A stretch of 64,000 bases of DNA from Paraburkholderia aromaticivorans (GCF_002278075.1 NZ_CP022989.1:2914001-2978000); one strand, 5' to 3'; positions 1 through 9,738 are shown, numbered from the stretch's first letter. Numbers and translations are program-made. The notes: generated by a model not told the origin, from the letters alone.

Positions 1-55
1 GGTCAAGCTGATGTTCGTCGACGGCCCAGGCGGCCGTCTGCGGCAGTGCGCTCAT
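1..55 (-). CDS. N-terminal fragment of an unidentified protein, cut by the window edge
   Basis: An ATG at 55 reading leftwards opens a frame that runs off the window (MSALPQTAAWAVDEHQLD). A GGAG ribosome binding site lies about 8 nt upstream, and an FNR-like box sits 60 nt upstream at 115-128. Eighteen residues are too few to name the family. The good ribosome site and the box argue for a real gene of the same regulon. Confidence 0.5.
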   Translation of the reverse strand, partial: MSALPQTAAWAVDEHQLD

Positions 56-114
56 GTCATGGTCTCCTGCACGATCTCATACCCCTACTGTGTCAGGCGC
101 GCGCCGCGCGCGGA

Positions 115-128
115 TTGATCTGGATCAG
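115..128. promoter_or_regulatory. FNR/ANR-like box TTGATctggATCAG
   Basis: One mismatch from the TTGAT-N4-ATCAA consensus. It lies 60 nt upstream of the minus-strand gene starting at 55. The identical 14-mer recurs at 16923-16936 in front of arcD. Confidence 0.7.
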
Positions 129-155
129 TTCGAACCGAACGCCGGGCGGTGGCGT

Positions 156-1619
156 CTATTCGGCGGACCGGGTGCTTGCAGCAGTCGGTGGCGGCACGCC
201 GGGAGGCGACGCTGCATTCGTGATGGCGGCGCACGGATCGACGCCCACCGTCCCCACCGAACCGGATAATTCGACGGTCTCAAGATAGATCGGCACTTCG
301 CAAGGCCAGTGATAGGTTTCCTCGATGTGGCGACGCATCGCGTCGGCCGCCGCCGGCTCGCCGTGCGTGACGAACGTGCGCTGCGGCGGCTGCGGAATCG
401 AGCGCAGCCACGATAGTGTCTCGGCGTAGTCCGCATGGGCCGATAACGACGACAGGCTCACCACCGAAGCGCGCACACGCACGTAGTCGCCGTGAATCTT
501 GATCGTCGGCGCACCGGCGGCGAGCGCCGCGCCGCGCGTGCCGGCCGCCTGGTAGCCGACCAGCGCGATCGTGTTGCGAAAGTCCGGAGCGAAGGCTTTC
601 AGGTGATGCACGACCCGGCCGCCGGTCGCCATGCCGCTGCCTGCGATGATCACCCGCGGGCCGTTCAGGCTCAGAATCGCCTTGGATTCTTCGACGGTGC
701 GCACCATCTGCGCGGCGTTGCTGATTGCGTTGGCCTCGGTCGAACTTAGCCGGTGTTCGCCGACGTGATGCCGGTAGAGCTGCGTGACGCTCGTCGCCAT
801 CGGGCTGTCGAGAAAGACCGGCACGTTCGCCATGCGGCCGCTGGCTTTCAGCTGGACGATGTAATGCAGGATCGATTGCGCGCGGCCCACCGCGAAACAG
901 GGAATCACAACGACGCCGCCGCGACGGAACGTGCTCTCGAAGACTTCCGCCAGTTCGGTGGCAGGATCGGTCCTCTCGTGCAGGCGGTCGCCGTAGGTGG
1001 ATTCAACGACCAGGTAGTCGGCCCTGGCGAGCGGCATCGGCGCGCGCATGATCGGGTCGTCCGGCCGGCCGAGGTCGCCCGAGAAGGCGATGACCTTGCC
1101 TTCGACGCACAGCACCACGCTCGCGGCGCCGAGAATGTGTCCGGCCGGCAACAGGCGGAAACACGCATGGTCGTTCAATTGCTTCGGCACGTCGAAATCG
1201 CGCGCTTCGAGTAACTCAAGCGCGTTTTCGGCATCTTCAAGTGTATACAGCGGCAATGCCGGATGATGTTTGGACAGGCCGTGGCGGTTCGCGTACCCGG
1301 CTTCTTCTTCCTGCAGTTTGGCGCTGTCGCGCAGCATGATCTGGCACAGGTCACGGGTGCCGCGCGTGCAATAGACCGGCCTGCGGTAGCCCGTGCGCAC
1401 GAGCATTGGGAGGTAGCCGCTGTGATCCAGATGCGCGTGGGTCAGAATAACGGCGTCGAGTTTGCCGACGTCGATCTGCAAGGGATTCCAGTTGCGCAGG
1501 CGCAGGTTCTTCGTACCCTGGAAGAGGCCGCAGTCGATCAGAATCCGAAGTCCCGCGCCTTCGAGTAGATACTTTGAACCGGTGACGGTTTCCGCCGCAC
1601 CGAGAAAGGTCAGCTTCAT
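156..1619 (-). CDS. MBL-fold beta-CASP ribonuclease/exonuclease-like protein
   Basis: 487 aa, a metallo-beta-lactamase fold protein with beta-CASP and RMMBL parts, related to YSH1/CPSF73-type RNA-processing hydrolases. The zinc motif THAHLDHSG is at residues 60-68 (H61, H63, D65, H66). Further signature segments are FSGDLGRPDDPIMRAP near 180 and SAHADYAETLSWL near 390, followed by TFVTHGEP. Family members are Zn-dependent nucleases acting on RNA in the cytoplasm, but the substrate here is unknown. The start is supported by AAGG about 6 nt upstream of the ATG. The last 30 or so residues are low-complexity. It lies downstream of the small gene at 1665-1904 with a 45-nt gap, so the two may be cotranscribed. 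Confidence 0.9.
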   Translation of the reverse strand: MKLTFLGAAETVTGSKYLLEGAGLRILIDCGLFQGTKNLRLRNWNPLQIDVGKLDAVILTHAHLDHSGYLPMLVRTGYRRPVYCTRGTRDLCQIMLRDSAKLQEEEAGYANRHGLSKHHPALPLYTLEDAENALELLEARDFDVPKQLNDHACFRLLPAGHILGAASVVLCVEGKVIAFSGDLGRPDDPIMRAPMPLARADYLVVESTYGDRLHERTDPATELAEVFESTFRRGGVVVIPCFAVGRAQSILHYIVQLKASGRMANVPVFLDSPMATSVTQLYRHHVGEHRLSSTEANAISNAAQMVRTVEESKAILSLNGPRVIIAGSGMATGGRVVHHLKAFAPDFRNTIALVGYQAAGTRGAALAAGAPTIKIHGDYVRVRASVVSLSSLSAHADYAETLSWLRSIPQPPQRTFVTHGEPAAADAMRRHIEETYHWPCEVPIYLETVELSGSVGTVGVDPCAAITNAASPPGVPPPTAASTRSAE

Positions 1620-1664
1620 TTCGCACCTTCCGTCAGAAATGGCCGCACATGGCGGGGAGTGAAC

Positions 1665-1904
1665 TCAACGCGCCGGGGTGTCCATGGAACCGTTGCAAAG
1701 CGCGCGAGCGAAGCGCCGGAAAGCGTTGAGCGAGCCGGCAATGCTCTGACACTTTTCGGCGCCGATCTGGCCGTCGAGGGTGACCAGCATGCCCGCCTCG
1801 CGGGCCAGCGAGACAATCCGGGTGATGTCGTCCGGGGCCTCGAATGCTTCTCGCAACTGGCCGTCAGGTGACATGGTGTGGGCATGGGAAGCGGCGTTTG
1901 ACAT
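1665..1904 (-). CDS. Small Nif11-like protein
   Basis: 79 aa, start fixed by AGGAGA 6 nt upstream of the ATG. The segment QLREAFEAPDDITRIVSLAR followed by EAGMLVT resembles the Nif11 leader-peptide domain pattern (a short helix, then AKEAGF-like). There is no clear double-glycine cleavage site, and the C-terminal part (CQSIAGSLNAFRRFARAL) looks like a folded helix rather than a core peptide. Function unknown. The assignment is by eye and weak; the gene itself is well supported by its start signal. Confidence 0.6.
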   Translation of the reverse strand: MSNAASHAHTMSPDGQLREAFEAPDDITRIVSLAREAGMLVTLDGQIGAEKCQSIAGSLNAFRRFARALCNGSMDTPAR

Positions 1905-2264
1905 GATGGTCTCCTGATGACATAGGCAGGCGAGTTGGATGCTTGTCCTGCCGCGCGAACGTTTCGATTGCTGTTCCCGCTGAATTCAGTATTGGTCATC
2001 GAACAGAGGCGATAAATCAGGTGTCGCTGAGACCAGGGTAGGTATTGCTGCGTCAGTGTCAGCCGTTTCCTACACGCTGTCGCACGATGGATGTTAGGGA
2101 AAATTCGGCGTGCTGCGACGCTGTTCCCACGATAGACGATGATCCAGGTCAACTCCCCCGCACCGTCCTGCCCATACTTTTGTAATCAGGTGAGTTTTTA
2201 AAAAGCGGGCCGCTGATTTGCAACGGTGAATCGCGCCGTAGAACGTGAAAATGGGCAGGCTGAT
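1905..2264. other. Divergent intergenic region
   Basis: 360 nt between two divergent units. It has no convincing coding frame. An FNR-like box lies at 2139-2152. Nothing else recognised. Confidence 0.6.
2139..2152. promoter_or_regulatory. FNR/ANR-like box ATGATccagGTCAA
   Basis: Imperfect left half (ATGAT) and consensus-like right half. Centred about 120 nt upstream of the lipoprotein/K+ channel pair starting at 2265. Confidence 0.5.
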
Positions 2265-2711
2265 ATGAAGAACGGGCGGCTGGCAGCCTTCGCGCTGCTG
2301 ATGATCATCCTTGCTGGCTGCAATACCGAAGCACGCGTGGCGGCACGCCGCGACACCGAAATCGCGCTTGAAACGGCACGCGAACAGGCTCACGTGGACT
2401 GTTCCTCCTCTGCCGATTGCGAACGGTTATGGAGGCTCACCCGACTGTACGTCGTGCAACGCTCAGTGACGCCGATCCGCCGCGCGGACGACACCGCAAT
2501 CGAAACGGCCGAGCCGCACACATTCGGCGCAGTCTATGTGTGGGCGACGCGGACAAGTAACGCTGACGGCATGTCCACCATCGAAATCAAAGGCATGTGC
2601 CGGGGGATGTACCGCGCGGACGGCAATCCTGGCTGGTTGTACGGAACGTGTGCAGAACAGATTCGCTCGGTCGAAATGGAATTCCGCTCGTTCATCGGCG
2701 CGGCGTCATGA
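2265..2711 (+). CDS. Small lipoprotein of unknown function
   Basis: 148 aa. The N-terminus MKNGRLAAFALLMIILAGC is a lipoprotein signal peptide with lipobox LAGC, so the mature protein should be anchored in a membrane through Cys19. The mature part has further Cys residues (VDCSSSADC, KGMCRGMY, GTCAEQ) that could form disulphides in the periplasm. The start at 2265 is chosen because it begins directly at the signal peptide; an upstream in-frame codon at 2226 would add a charged, non-signal extension. It ends 13 nt before the K+ channel gene and is probably cotranscribed. No family recognised. Confidence 0.75.
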   Translation: MKNGRLAAFALLMIILAGCNTEARVAARRDTEIALETAREQAHVDCSSSADCERLWRLTRLYVVQRSVTPIRRADDTAIETAEPHTFGAVYVWATRTSNADGMSTIEIKGMCRGMYRADGNPGWLYGTCAEQIRSVEMEFRSFIGAAS

Positions 2712-2724
2712 GGACGGTGGCGAC

Positions 2725-3567
2725 ATGAAGGAGAGTTGGCATGTTGCCGGTCTCGGCGGCGTCGATCCTCATGACGATGCGCGAGCGGTGCGGGCATGGC
2801 GCTGGATGCAGTGGGCGCTGCTCGCTTTCAGCCTGCTTGCGATTCCCGCGTTCTATTTCGAACTGGCTGTTGCAGCCTGGTTTCATCCGGTCGGCCGTGC
2901 GCTCTATGCCTGCATGTCCGCCGGTTTCGTGGTGGTGCTGGCGCGAGTCACCTGTCTGAGCCGCAAACCTGAACGGTTCCTTACGCGCAACGGTTACGAC
3001 GTCCTGATTGCGGCAGGCGCGGGGATCAGCGTGGCTGGGGGTATGCCGCCGTGGTCGCCTCTCGAGTGGGTGCTGCGCATCTTTTTCGTGGGCCTCGTGG
3101 CGGCGCGCATCGTGTTGTCGTTACGAGGGTTTTTCTCGCCTGGGCGCCTGTGGCTGCTGCTGGTGACAGCCGTGTTGCTGCTCGCGTCCGCAGGGGCAGG
3201 GTTTTACTGGCTCGAACCGGGCGTGCACACGTATGCAGAAGGCGTCTGGCTCGCGTTCGAAAGCAGCGCGACAGTCGGCTATGGGGACATGGCGCCGACC
3301 ACGCCCGCGTCACGCGTGTTCGCCGCTTTCGTGGTGCTGCTGGGCTACGGCCTGTTGTCGCTTTTCTTCGCCAGCATTGCGGCAAATTTCGTCGAACAGG
3401 AAGAGCGGATCTTGCGGCGCGAAATGCATCGCGACATCAAGGCGCTACGCGACGAAATTGCCGCGTTGAGAAACGATATACAAACGCGAGGCGGCGATAC
3501 GCCCGTTGCTGCGGTTGCAGTCGATCCGGTCAACCCGGCGCCGTCTCATCCGGGCGAATCGCACTGA
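2725..3567 (+). CDS. Potassium channel protein (Ion_trans_2 type)
   Basis: 280 aa inner-membrane channel. The K+ selectivity filter TVGYGD is at residues 183-188, preceded by the pore helix (AEGVWLAFESSA) and flanked by hydrophobic helices at roughly 27-50, 57-78, 110-135, 142-162 and 195-222. A charged coiled-coil tail (223-255, EQEERILRREMHRDIKALRD) replaces the usual RCK domain, so gating is not by a visible nucleotide-binding domain. The start at 2725 follows AGGACGGTGGCGAC. The 3' end overlaps the convergent histidine kinase gene by 38 nt. The channel might help set membrane potential under energy limitation (inference). Confidence 0.88.
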   Translation: MKESWHVAGLGGVDPHDDARAVRAWRWMQWALLAFSLLAIPAFYFELAVAAWFHPVGRALYACMSAGFVVVLARVTCLSRKPERFLTRNGYDVLIAAGAGISVAGGMPPWSPLEWVLRIFFVGLVAARIVLSLRGFFSPGRLWLLLVTAVLLLASAGAGFYWLEPGVHTYAEGVWLAFESSATVGYGDMAPTTPASRVFAAFVVLLGYGLLSLFFASIAANFVEQEERILRREMHRDIKALRDEIAALRNDIQTRGGDTPVAAVAVDPVNPAPSHPGESH

Positions 3568-4798
3568 GCGGAATCCGCGCGGTGACGCGAAAGCCGCTGC
3601 CCGGTGCGGTGTCGATCGTCAGGTTGCCGCGTAGCTGGCGTACCCGTTCGCCCATGCCGAGCAGCCCGAATGAGCCACGCCTGCCGGCGTCGTCGAGCAC
3701 GGTTCCGCGGCCGTTGTCTTCGATATGGATCGAGCAGGTGTTCGCATCGCTCGATATCTCGACCATCACCTGAGTTGCCTGCGCATGCCGGGCCACATTC
3801 GTCAGCGCTTCCTGCACGATGCGAAAAAGCGCGGAAGACGCGAAAGGCGTGAAGCCCGTGTCGTCAATATCCATGTTGAGAATGGCGTTCACGTCAAAGC
3901 GTTGCGTGAAATCGTCTTTCAGGCACTCGAGCGCCGCGACGAGCCCAAGGTCATCCAGCAAGGGCGGCCGCAAGTTCGATGCGATGCGGCGCAGCGAGGT
4001 CATCATGTCGTCGATCTGACATTGCAGTTCGCTTGCCACAGCGGATCCATCAGGATCGCTAACGTTGGCGCCAATGCGCCGTTCCAGCACGACGACGCCC
4101 ATCTTGAGTGCCGTCAGCTGCTGGCCCAGATCGTCGTGCAATTCGCGGGCAATGCGTCTTTGCTCTTCCTCGCGCGCGTGCTGGATCTGCGCGGCCAGCT
4201 CGCTTGCATGCTCGAGTTCGGCAAGCCGCATGCGTTCGGTCATGTCGCGGGTCACCTTGGCAAAACCGAGCAAGGTGCCGGCCGCATCGTGAACCGCCGT
4301 GATCGTGACGTCCGCCCAGAATCGCGAGCCGTCGCGCCGGACGCGCCAGCCCTGGTCCGCCACGCGGCCTTGCGCTATCGCGAGCGCCAGTTCGCGGTCC
4401 GGCTTGCCAGCGGCGACATCTTCAGGTGTGTAGAAAATCGAGAAATGGCGGCCGATGATTTCCTCGGGCGCGTAGCCTTTGATCTTGTGCGCGCCGATGT
4501 TCCAGCTCGCCACGCGTCCTTCCTTATCGAGCATGAAGATCGCGTAATCCTGCACCGCGTCGATCAGCAATTGATAGCGATCCTCGACGGGGACGTCGGA
4601 ATCGCACGCTGCGGCAGATTTGCGGGTTGCATCGTTCCAGTTGAAAACCACTGGTATCTCCGAAAGTTGGCGAATTGCGAACGACTCGTCGACTGCAAGG
4701 ATAGACATGTCCCGACAGATTACGCCAAATTGTTCCTTTCCGCCGACGATAACCAGCGCAATCGCGCGACCATTCACGTTCGCGGCAAGCCATTCCAT
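3530..4798 (-). CDS. PAS-domain sensor histidine kinase (NarX/LiaS type)
   Basis: 422 aa. An N-terminal segment (1-55) of unknown type is followed by a PAS domain (about 72-190, with a PAC-like WADVTITAVHDAAGTLLGFA) and a HisKA_3 dimerisation domain with H-box ELHDDLGQQLTALKM near 221. An HATPase_c domain follows, with N-box ARHAQ and G-boxes DNGRG and GLLGMGERV. No membrane segment is visible, so it should be a cytoplasmic sensor. No response regulator is adjacent. The ATG at 4798 has no ribosome site because an FNR-like box (4801-4814) abuts it; a start further in, for example the ATG at 4708, is possible. Ligand unknown. Confidence 0.85.
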   Translation of the reverse strand: MEWLAANVNGRAIALVIVGGKEQFGVICRDMSILAVDESFAIRQLSEIPVVFNWNDATRKSAAACDSDVPVEDRYQLLIDAVQDYAIFMLDKEGRVASWNIGAHKIKGYAPEEIIGRHFSIFYTPEDVAAGKPDRELALAIAQGRVADQGWRVRRDGSRFWADVTITAVHDAAGTLLGFAKVTRDMTERMRLAELEHASELAAQIQHAREEEQRRIARELHDDLGQQLTALKMGVVVLERRIGANVSDPDGSAVASELQCQIDDMMTSLRRIASNLRPPLLDDLGLVAALECLKDDFTQRFDVNAILNMDIDDTGFTPFASSALFRIVQEALTNVARHAQATQVMVEISSDANTCSIHIEDNGRGTVLDDAGRRGSFGLLGMGERVRQLRGNLTIDTAPGSGFRVTARIPLSAIRPDETAPG

Positions 4799-4800
4799 GG

Positions 4801-4814
4801 TTGATACAGGTCAA
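4801..4814. promoter_or_regulatory. FNR/ANR-like box TTGATacagGTCAA
   Basis: Both half sites are intact. It lies 108 nt upstream of the phasin gene at 4923 and only 2 nt from the longest possible start of the divergent kinase gene. It most likely serves the plus-strand unit. Confidence 0.7.
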
Positions 4815-4922
4815 CCGGCATCTGGGGGGCGCGCCTACATTCAACTCATTACTGGCCTGCGCGCGCGTTCGTCTGCGTCCCATAGCGCGGGCGGACGGCT
4901 TCATCACGACAGGAGAACCACC

Positions 4923-5462
4923 ATGACCGGCACATCCGTCACGCCCCTCGATCTGTATCGGGCCACTCTTTCGTTCGCGCTAAGGCTACTGAGCTTCAGT
5001 CACCAGGCGCGGCAGCAGGCCTGTGAGTTCGAGATGCAGCGTATACGGCGTGACCTGGCGGCGGCGTGCGCCATTGGCAATGCGGCTTCGGCAGCGCGGG
5101 ACTGGAGCGCGCTCGCGGTGTCGCTGCAGACAGTATTGCGCGATTACATGGCGACCACCACCAATCTCTGGCAGCAAGGTCTCGGCTCGGCCGTGCAACT
5201 GCAAACCGGATCCTTCGAGGGGCTGCGCGACGCGTTCGCGACTTGGCAGGCGGCTTCGACCGACCCATGGCCCGCGTATGCGCCGATGAACCCTGTCATG
5301 CTGCCGTGGCAAGAGTGGCTGCAGCGCCTGGGCGGCGCTGCGGCCCGACCTGTCGTGCGAGCGGCTCGCAGCGAAGCCGGCTATGAACCCCATTCCGCAA
5401 ATTCCTCCGCGCCGCCGACTGCCAGCGGTTCCGCGCAAGATGGAGGGCATCATGTCGGCTAA
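4923..5462 (+). CDS. Phasin-like protein
   Basis: 179 aa, mostly helical, matching phasin-family features: a long amphipathic helical region (LYRATLSFALRLLSFSHQAR onward) and a Pro/Ser/Ala-rich tail. Phasins coat polyhydroxyalkanoate granules. AGGAGA lies 6-7 nt before the ATG. The gene overlaps the start of the acetoacetyl-CoA reductase gene by 11 nt, which supports a role in PHB metabolism and translational coupling. A second phasin is at 12363. The family call rests on overall character and context rather than a sharp motif. Confidence 0.7.
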   Translation: MTGTSVTPLDLYRATLSFALRLLSFSHQARQQACEFEMQRIRRDLAAACAIGNAASAARDWSALAVSLQTVLRDYMATTTNLWQQGLGSAVQLQTGSFEGLRDAFATWQAASTDPWPAYAPMNPVMLPWQEWLQRLGGAAARPVVRAARSEAGYEPHSANSSAPPTASGSAQDGGHHVG

Positions 5463-6198
5463 ACGCGTTGCTTTTGTCACCGGCGGCATGGGGGGATTGG
5501 GCGCGGCGATCAGCCGGCGTCTGCACGATGCGGGCATGACGGTGGCGATGACCCATTCCGAACTCAACGATCATGTCGCCACCTGGCTCGTGCGGGAGCG
5601 CGAAGCCGGACGCTACTTCGTCGCATTCGAGGCCGACGTGTCCAGCTTCGACTCGTGCGCGCATTGCGCCGAGCGTGTGCTCGCCGAATTCGGTACGGTG
5701 GACATTCTGGTGAATAATGCGGGCATTACCCGCGATTCGACGTTTGCGAAGATGAATAAGGAAGACTGGGACAAGGTGCTGCGCACCGATCTCGATTCCT
5801 TGTTCAACGTGACCAAGCCGCTGATCAGCGGGATGGTCAAGCAGCAGTTCGGGCGCATCGTCAATGTCAGTTCCGTGAACGGCGCGCGCGGTGCCTTCGG
5901 GCAGACCAACTACGCGGCCGCCAAGGCGGGCATACACGGGTTTACGATGTCGCTCGCCCTGGAGGTGGCCAGACACGGCGTGACCGTCAATACGGTGTCG
6001 CCAGGCTATCTTGCGACGGCAATGACCTCGGCCGTTCCCAAGGACGTGATCGAAACGAAAATCCTCCCGCAGATTCCGGTGGGGCGTCTCGGTCGGCCGG
6101 ACGAAGTTGCAGCCGTCGTGGCCTTTTTGTGCTCCGAAGACGCCGGTTTCGTCACCGGCGCGGATTTCGCCGTCAACGGCGGCATGCACATGGGGTGA
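5452..6198 (+). CDS. phbB: Acetoacetyl-CoA reductase (PhaB/PhbB-like SDR)
   Basis: 248 aa short-chain dehydrogenase, the usual length. It has the NADPH-binding glycine motif TGGMGGLG (residues 10-17), NNAG, the catalytic Ser in VNVSSVNG and the YxxxK pair in NYAAAKAG. The TRD and FNVTK segments are typical of PhaB. It reduces acetoacetyl-CoA to (R)-3-hydroxybutyryl-CoA for PHB synthesis, which also consumes reducing equivalents. The ATG at 5452 has a GGAGGG ribosome site and lies inside the end of the phasin gene. No phaA or phaC is nearby, so this is probably an accessory copy tied to oxygen limitation. Confidence 0.9.
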   Translation: MSAKRVAFVTGGMGGLGAAISRRLHDAGMTVAMTHSELNDHVATWLVREREAGRYFVAFEADVSSFDSCAHCAERVLAEFGTVDILVNNAGITRDSTFAKMNKEDWDKVLRTDLDSLFNVTKPLISGMVKQQFGRIVNVSSVNGARGAFGQTNYAAAKAGIHGFTMSLALEVARHGVTVNTVSPGYLATAMTSAVPKDVIETKILPQIPVGRLGRPDEVAAVVAFLCSEDAGFVTGADFAVNGGMHMG

Positions 6199-6235
6199 AG
6201 AATCACGATCGGCTCAGCGCATACGCACGCCCGCG

Positions 6236-7909
<1,674 letters not shown>

Positions 7910-7968
7910 GGAACTCTCCGTCGGACAATGCTGGTGGTTTCAGAATAGATGCGCTCCATCGTGGTGAC

Positions 7969-7982
7969 TTGACCGACATCAT
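7969..7982. promoter_or_regulatory. FNR/ANR-like box TTGACcgacATCAT
   Basis: One base off in the right half. 59 nt upstream of the minus-strand gene starting at 7909, a spacing seen at several other boxes here. Confidence 0.5.
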
Positions 7983-8016
7983 GCTTTCAGAGGTCCCGCG
8001 CTGCGATGTGGGCCGC

Positions 8017-8030
8017 TTGACACACGTCAA
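8017..8030. promoter_or_regulatory. FNR/ANR-like box TTGACacacGTCAA
   Basis: Perfect inverted repeat TTGAC/GTCAA. 107 nt from the minus-strand start at 7909 and 186 nt from hsp20 at 8216; it could serve either side. Confidence 0.7.
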
Positions 8031-8215
8031 TTGATGAGCCGCAGCGGAGCATAGAGTTACCGGTACAGCGTGCTCGTTGCGACAGCAAACGCCGTGCATT
8101 GAAGCACGCTGGGGTGCAGCGCTCCCGTCCTGAAGCAAGGTTGAAAGAGGCCGGTATGAGGCGTGCAACGCGAATTGATATCCACGATGTCATTGACTAA
8201 ATCAGGAGCAGTACG

Positions 8216-8644
8216 ATGAGCAACTTGACCCGATTTGATCCGTTTCCCCTCGAACCCATGTCGGAACTCTTTCAGGGCCTGTTCCGGCCGCTACGCGGCG
8301 CGGGTGGCGAAGCGCCGCTGGCGGATATCAAGGTCGACGTGACGGAAAGCGATAGCGGGTACACCGTGAAGGCGGAACTGCCGGGCGTCGAAAAGAAGGA
8401 CATCGACGTAAAAATCGACGGCAACCTTGTTTCGATCAGCGCGAAAGTCGAACGGAATCAGGAAATGAAAGAAGGCGAACGGGTGATTCGCCGGGAACGT
8501 TATTCGGGCGCCGTCAGCCGTGCCTTTTCATTGGCGAGCGAAGTCGACGAGAGCGCCGCGGCGGCGGAGTACAAGGACGGCGTGCTCTCGCTCACGCTGC
8601 CGAAGAAGGCGAGCTCCGAACGCAAGCGCCTGCAGATCAACTGA
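8216..8644 (+). CDS. Hsp20 family small heat shock protein
   Basis: 142 aa, typical length. The alpha-crystallin domain spans about residues 36-135 (DIKVDVTESDSGYTVKAELP, GVEKKDIDVKID, YKDGVLSLTLPKK). Small heat shock proteins are ATP-independent holdases that bind unfolding proteins in the cytoplasm. The start has AGGAG 7 nt upstream. A strong hairpin (8652-8686) follows the stop codon, and a BON gene follows at 8720. Placement with Usp, CBS and nitroreductase genes recalls hspX in the DosR regulon. Confidence 0.95.
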   Translation: MSNLTRFDPFPLEPMSELFQGLFRPLRGAGGEAPLADIKVDVTESDSGYTVKAELPGVEKKDIDVKIDGNLVSISAKVERNQEMKEGERVIRRERYSGAVSRAFSLASEVDESAAAAEYKDGVLSLTLPKKASSERKRLQIN

Positions 8645-8651
8645 TCTGGGT

Positions 8652-8686
8652 TCGCGCGGAACCGGACGGATTCGGGTTCCGCGCGA
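8652..8686 (+). terminator. Strong hairpin after hsp20, no T-tract
   Basis: Perfect 12-bp stem (8652-8663 with 8675-8686) and an 11-nt loop, 8 nt after the hsp20 stop. There is no run of T, so it may be an mRNA-stability or processing element, or a partial attenuator between hsp20 and the BON gene. Confidence 0.55.
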
Positions 8687-8719
8687 CATCGCTAGCCGTA
8701 TGCTGACAAGGAGCATGCA

Positions 8720-9370
8720 ATGAAGTCGGACATGGAATTGAAGCAGCAGGTCGAAGACGAACTGGCGTGGGATCCTGCGGTGACCGCCACGGACATCGGC
8801 GTCGAAGTGCATGACCGGGTCGTGACGCTGTCCGGGCATCCGGTGAGCTATGCGGAGAAGCTCGCGGCGGAGAAAGCCGCGCAGCGAGTGGCTGGTGTGA
8901 AGGCTGTCGTCGTGGAAATGCACGTTCGCCTGCTGCATTCAGATGTGCGAACCGACGAAGAAATCGCCAACGCCGTTCGCTCGATCATCCGCTGGACGGT
9001 CGGCTTGAGTGAAGATGCGGTCAAGGTGCAGGTCGAGAAAGGATGGGTGACATTGAGCGGCGAGGTCGACTGGGCTTATCAGAGCCATGTCGCCACCCGC
9101 ACCGTTTCACACATGCGCGGCGTGACAGGGGTCTCGAACCTCGTGCGGATCGGCGGTAACGTGGCGGCGCTCGATATCGGCGAGCAGATCGGCAAGGCGC
9201 TCAAACGTCACGCCGAACGCGAGGCGAAGCACATTGCCGTGAAGGTGGACGACGGTACGGTCACTTTGACGGGCAAGGTCGACTCGATGGCGGAGCGCTC
9301 GGCCGTGCGCGGCGCGGCATGGTCGGCGCCCGGCGTCCATGCGGTCATCGACAACCTGACGGTGGGGTAG
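8720..9370 (+). CDS. Triple BON-domain protein (copy 1)
   Basis: 216 aa made of three BON domains (about 5-75, 78-145, 148-216). Each shows the pattern of a short helix, a V-x-V-x-x-G-x-V-T-L-[ST]-G strand (VVTLSGHP, GWVTLSGEV, GTVTLTGKV) and a closing VxGV-type turn. BON domains are thought to bind phospholipids or other hydrophobic or cell-envelope partners; no signal peptide is visible, so the protein is probably cytoplasmic. Two paralogues of exactly the same length are at 29853 and 41276. The start is preceded by AAGGAG. It follows hsp20 by 75 nt and could share its promoter. Confidence 0.88.
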   Translation: MKSDMELKQQVEDELAWDPAVTATDIGVEVHDRVVTLSGHPVSYAEKLAAEKAAQRVAGVKAVVVEMHVRLLHSDVRTDEEIANAVRSIIRWTVGLSEDAVKVQVEKGWVTLSGEVDWAYQSHVATRTVSHMRGVTGVSNLVRIGGNVAALDIGEQIGKALKRHAEREAKHIAVKVDDGTVTLTGKVDSMAERSAVRGAAWSAPGVHAVIDNLTVG

Positions 9371-9410
9371 GCATGCGCGCTCGGTTGCGGGGCGCACGGG
9401 CGCCCGCCGT

Positions 9411-9430
9411 GCGCCGCTCGTGAGCGGCGC
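9411..9430. repeat. Intergenic inverted repeat (9-bp arms)
   Basis: Near-perfect 20-nt palindrome of 9-bp arms (GCGCCGCTC) separated by 2 nt, between the BON gene and the small gene at 9463. It may fold in RNA; no T-tract follows. Confidence 0.5.
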
Positions 9431-9462
9431 GGCATGGACGGCGCACTATCAAGGAGCGATTC

Positions 9463-9738
9463 ATGACGATCTCGGGTAACGTGGGTGACGGCGACTGGTC
9501 GGTCGCCGCCACCACACATCCCACAGCGGGTGGCTTCGACTGCTCGATCCAGCTCAGCCATCACACGCCAGAGGGAGTCTTCACGCACGAGTTCAGACAC
9601 AGCAGTATTTTCCCCACGGAGCGTGAGGCCGTGCTGGCGGGTTTGCGCGAAGGCATGGACTGGGTCCGGCTCAAGATGTCGAATACGCTATCGGTTCAGC
9701 CGGGGGCGTGTCCCGTCGATCCGATCGAGCCTGAGTGA
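9463..9738 (+). CDS. Conserved-looking small protein of unknown function
   Basis: 91 aa, acidic, with no signal peptide or membrane segment. It contains GGFDCSIQLSHHTPEGVFTH and EREAVLAGLREGMDWVRLK, the latter a likely helix. AAGGAG 7 nt upstream of the ATG is a strong ribosome site, so it is very likely translated. Family not recognised. The stop codon falls within the first unit of a 14-nt tandem duplication (9731-9758). Confidence 0.75.
   Translation: MTISGNVGDGDWSVAATTHPTAGGFDCSIQLSHHTPEGVFTHEFRHSSIFPTEREAVLAGLREGMDWVRLKMSNTLSVQPGACPVDPIEPE

Larger units (their letters stand above)
7910..8215. other. Divergent intergenic region with two FNR-like boxes
   Basis: 306 nt separating the phosphotransferase gene (minus) from hsp20 (plus). 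It contains boxes at 7969-7982 and 8017-8030 and no convincing coding frame. Confidence 0.6.

Noticed and set aside
8193..8205. TTGACtaaATCAG before hsp20
   Set aside because: The spacer is 3 nt instead of 4, which would put the half sites out of phase for an FNR dimer, and it overlaps the hsp20 ribosome site.
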